Of a DNA stretch of 6,855 nt, positions 6,116 to 6,855 are shown piece after piece. The stretch is from assembly GCA_029256665.1 (NCBI GenBank), contig JAQSXN010000217.1, positions 1 to 6,855 of the forward strand, read 5' to 3'. The translations under genes were made by a program, and so were the position numbers. Source of the DNA: Paenibacillus sp. (GTDB lineage: Bacteria; Bacillota; Bacilli; Paenibacillales; Paenibacillaceae). The notes below the pieces were generated by a model. The model had not been told where the DNA came from, did not search any database, and saw only the letters and a program-made list of their open reading frames with translations. The first letter of the stretch is position 1, and each line of letters begins with the position of its first letter.

Positions 6116-6855
6116 ATGAAAAAAGGGATTAATATTTGGTCGTTCTCGGAAGGGACATCGATCGCCGATGCGATCGTGTTGGCGAAGCAAGCGGGCTTTG
6201 AGGGCATTGAATTAGCATTGAACGAGACCGGAGAGCTGGGACTAGACGCGGGCGACAAGCAAATAGCCGAAGTTCGCGGTCGGCTGGAGGACGCCGGCCT
6301 GGAAATCGCCGGGCTCGCGACGGGACTTTATTGGTCATACTCCATGACAAGCGGCGACGAGAGCAAGCGGAGCAAAGCGATTGACGTCTGCAAGAAGCAG
6401 CTCGAAGTCGCATCGGCTCTTGGCGTTGACGCCATCTTGGTCATCCCGGGCGCCGTCGGCGTCGACTTTATCCCCGGCGCCGAGGTCGTGCCGTATGACC
6501 TGGCTTACGATCGCGCGCTCGAAGCCATCGGCAGCTTGGTTCCGTACGCGGCCAGCGCGGGCGTATCCATCGCGATCGAGAACGTGTGGAACAAGTTCTT
6601 GCTGTCGCCGCTCGAACTGCGAGGCTTCATCGACGCGCAAGGCTCCAGCTACGTCGGCTCTTACTTCGACGTTGGCAATGTCGTGCACAGCGGGTATCCG
6701 GAGCACTGGATTCGCATTCTGGGAGAGCGGATCAAGAAGGTTCACTTCAAGGATTACAGGCGCCAAGCCGGAGGACTTCATGGCTTTGTCGATCTGTTGG
6801 CGGGAGATGTGGACTATCCGGCGGTCGTAGCCGCCCTGAAGGAGATCGGCTACGA
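6116..6855 (+). CDS. Sugar phosphate isomerase/epimerase (TIM barrel, AP endonuclease 2 superfamily), 3' truncated
   Basis: The frame starts at ATG 6116 and stays open to the right edge, giving 246 complete codons of a protein normally about 270-290 residues long. The start MKKGINIWSF and the segment AKQAGFEGIELALNETGELGL are typical of the first beta strands of this TIM-barrel family. Metal-binding positions of the tagatose/psicose 3-epimerase group are matched by E155 (AIENVW), D185 (YFDVGN) and H210 (KKVHFKDYR). The fourth ligand, a glutamate soon after the GDVDYPAVVAALKEIGY segment, would fall just beyond the window. The enzyme probably interconverts a ketose or ketose phosphate in the cytoplasm; related names include L-ribulose-5-phosphate 3-epimerase and hexulose-6-phosphate isomerase, but the substrate cannot be fixed from sequence. 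It is the second gene of the operon after the CBM9-like protein and may be followed by further sugar genes. Confidence 0.9.
   Translation, partial: MKKGINIWSFSEGTSIADAIVLAKQAGFEGIELALNETGELGLDAGDKQIAEVRGRLEDAGLEIAGLATGLYWSYSMTSGDESKRSKAIDVCKKQLEVASALGVDAILVIPGAVGVDFIPGAEVVPYDLAYDRALEAIGSLVPYAASAGVSIAIENVWNKFLLSPLELRGFIDAQGSSYVGSYFDVGNVVHSGYPEHWIRILGERIKKVHFKDYRRQAGGLHGFVDLLAGDVDYPAVVAALKEIGY

Noticed and set aside
6335..6830. Minus-strand 148-residue and plus-strand 149-residue frames in the isomerase region
   Set aside because: Both are shadows of the open isomerase/epimerase frame that starts at 6116 and runs off the window with catalytic residues in place.

Overview
The window looks like chromosomal DNA of a moderately GC-rich, spore-forming Firmicute of the Paenibacillus/Cohnella type. 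The evidence is the YesN-like AraC-type regulators, strong AGGAGG-type ribosome binding sites, a mother-cell sporulation-type promoter, and an AraC / CBM9-like / sugar-isomerase carbohydrate cluster. This assignment is inference from gene content, not from a marker gene.

Layout: (1) 1-1229, plus strand: the C-terminal part of a large AraC-type transcription factor, probably a two-component response regulator, cut by the left edge. (2) 1259-1301: a perfect 18-bp stem-loop between convergent genes, probably a bidirectional terminator. (3) 1330-2622, minus strand: a complete NCS2-family uracil permease (uraA). Its leader holds a 268-bp element (2652-2919) with 19-bp terminal inverted repeats and several internal hairpins, with a possible sigma-A promoter just beyond it. 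(4) 3027-3072: a stem-loop terminator behind a minus-strand cupin gene (3107-4123). That cupin carries a C-terminal tail of three exact-length 30-residue repeats rich in Gly, Met, Pro and Gln, and has a good sigma-E/sigma-K-type promoter match. (5) 4227-5225, minus strand: an AraC regulator with an N-terminal cupin sensor domain. (6) An AT-rich divergent control region (about 5133-5419) with a long hairpin-forming dyad and repeated half-site-like words. (7) 5420 to the right edge, plus strand: a two-gene operon of a stand-alone CBM9-like protein and a TIM-barrel sugar phosphate isomerase/epimerase, the second cut by the edge.

How the parts may work together: the second AraC regulator, its shared half-site motif and the divergent CBM9-like/isomerase operon look like a local carbohydrate-responsive switch. 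The cupin gene behind the regulator appears to have its own sporulation promoter and may encode a spore coat or exosporium protein rather than belong to the sugar circuit. No fully new multi-gene system is evident. The most unusual items are the inverted-repeat element in the uraA leader, the sporulation-promoter cupin with a repeat tail, and the dyad/half-site arrangement next to the second AraC gene.
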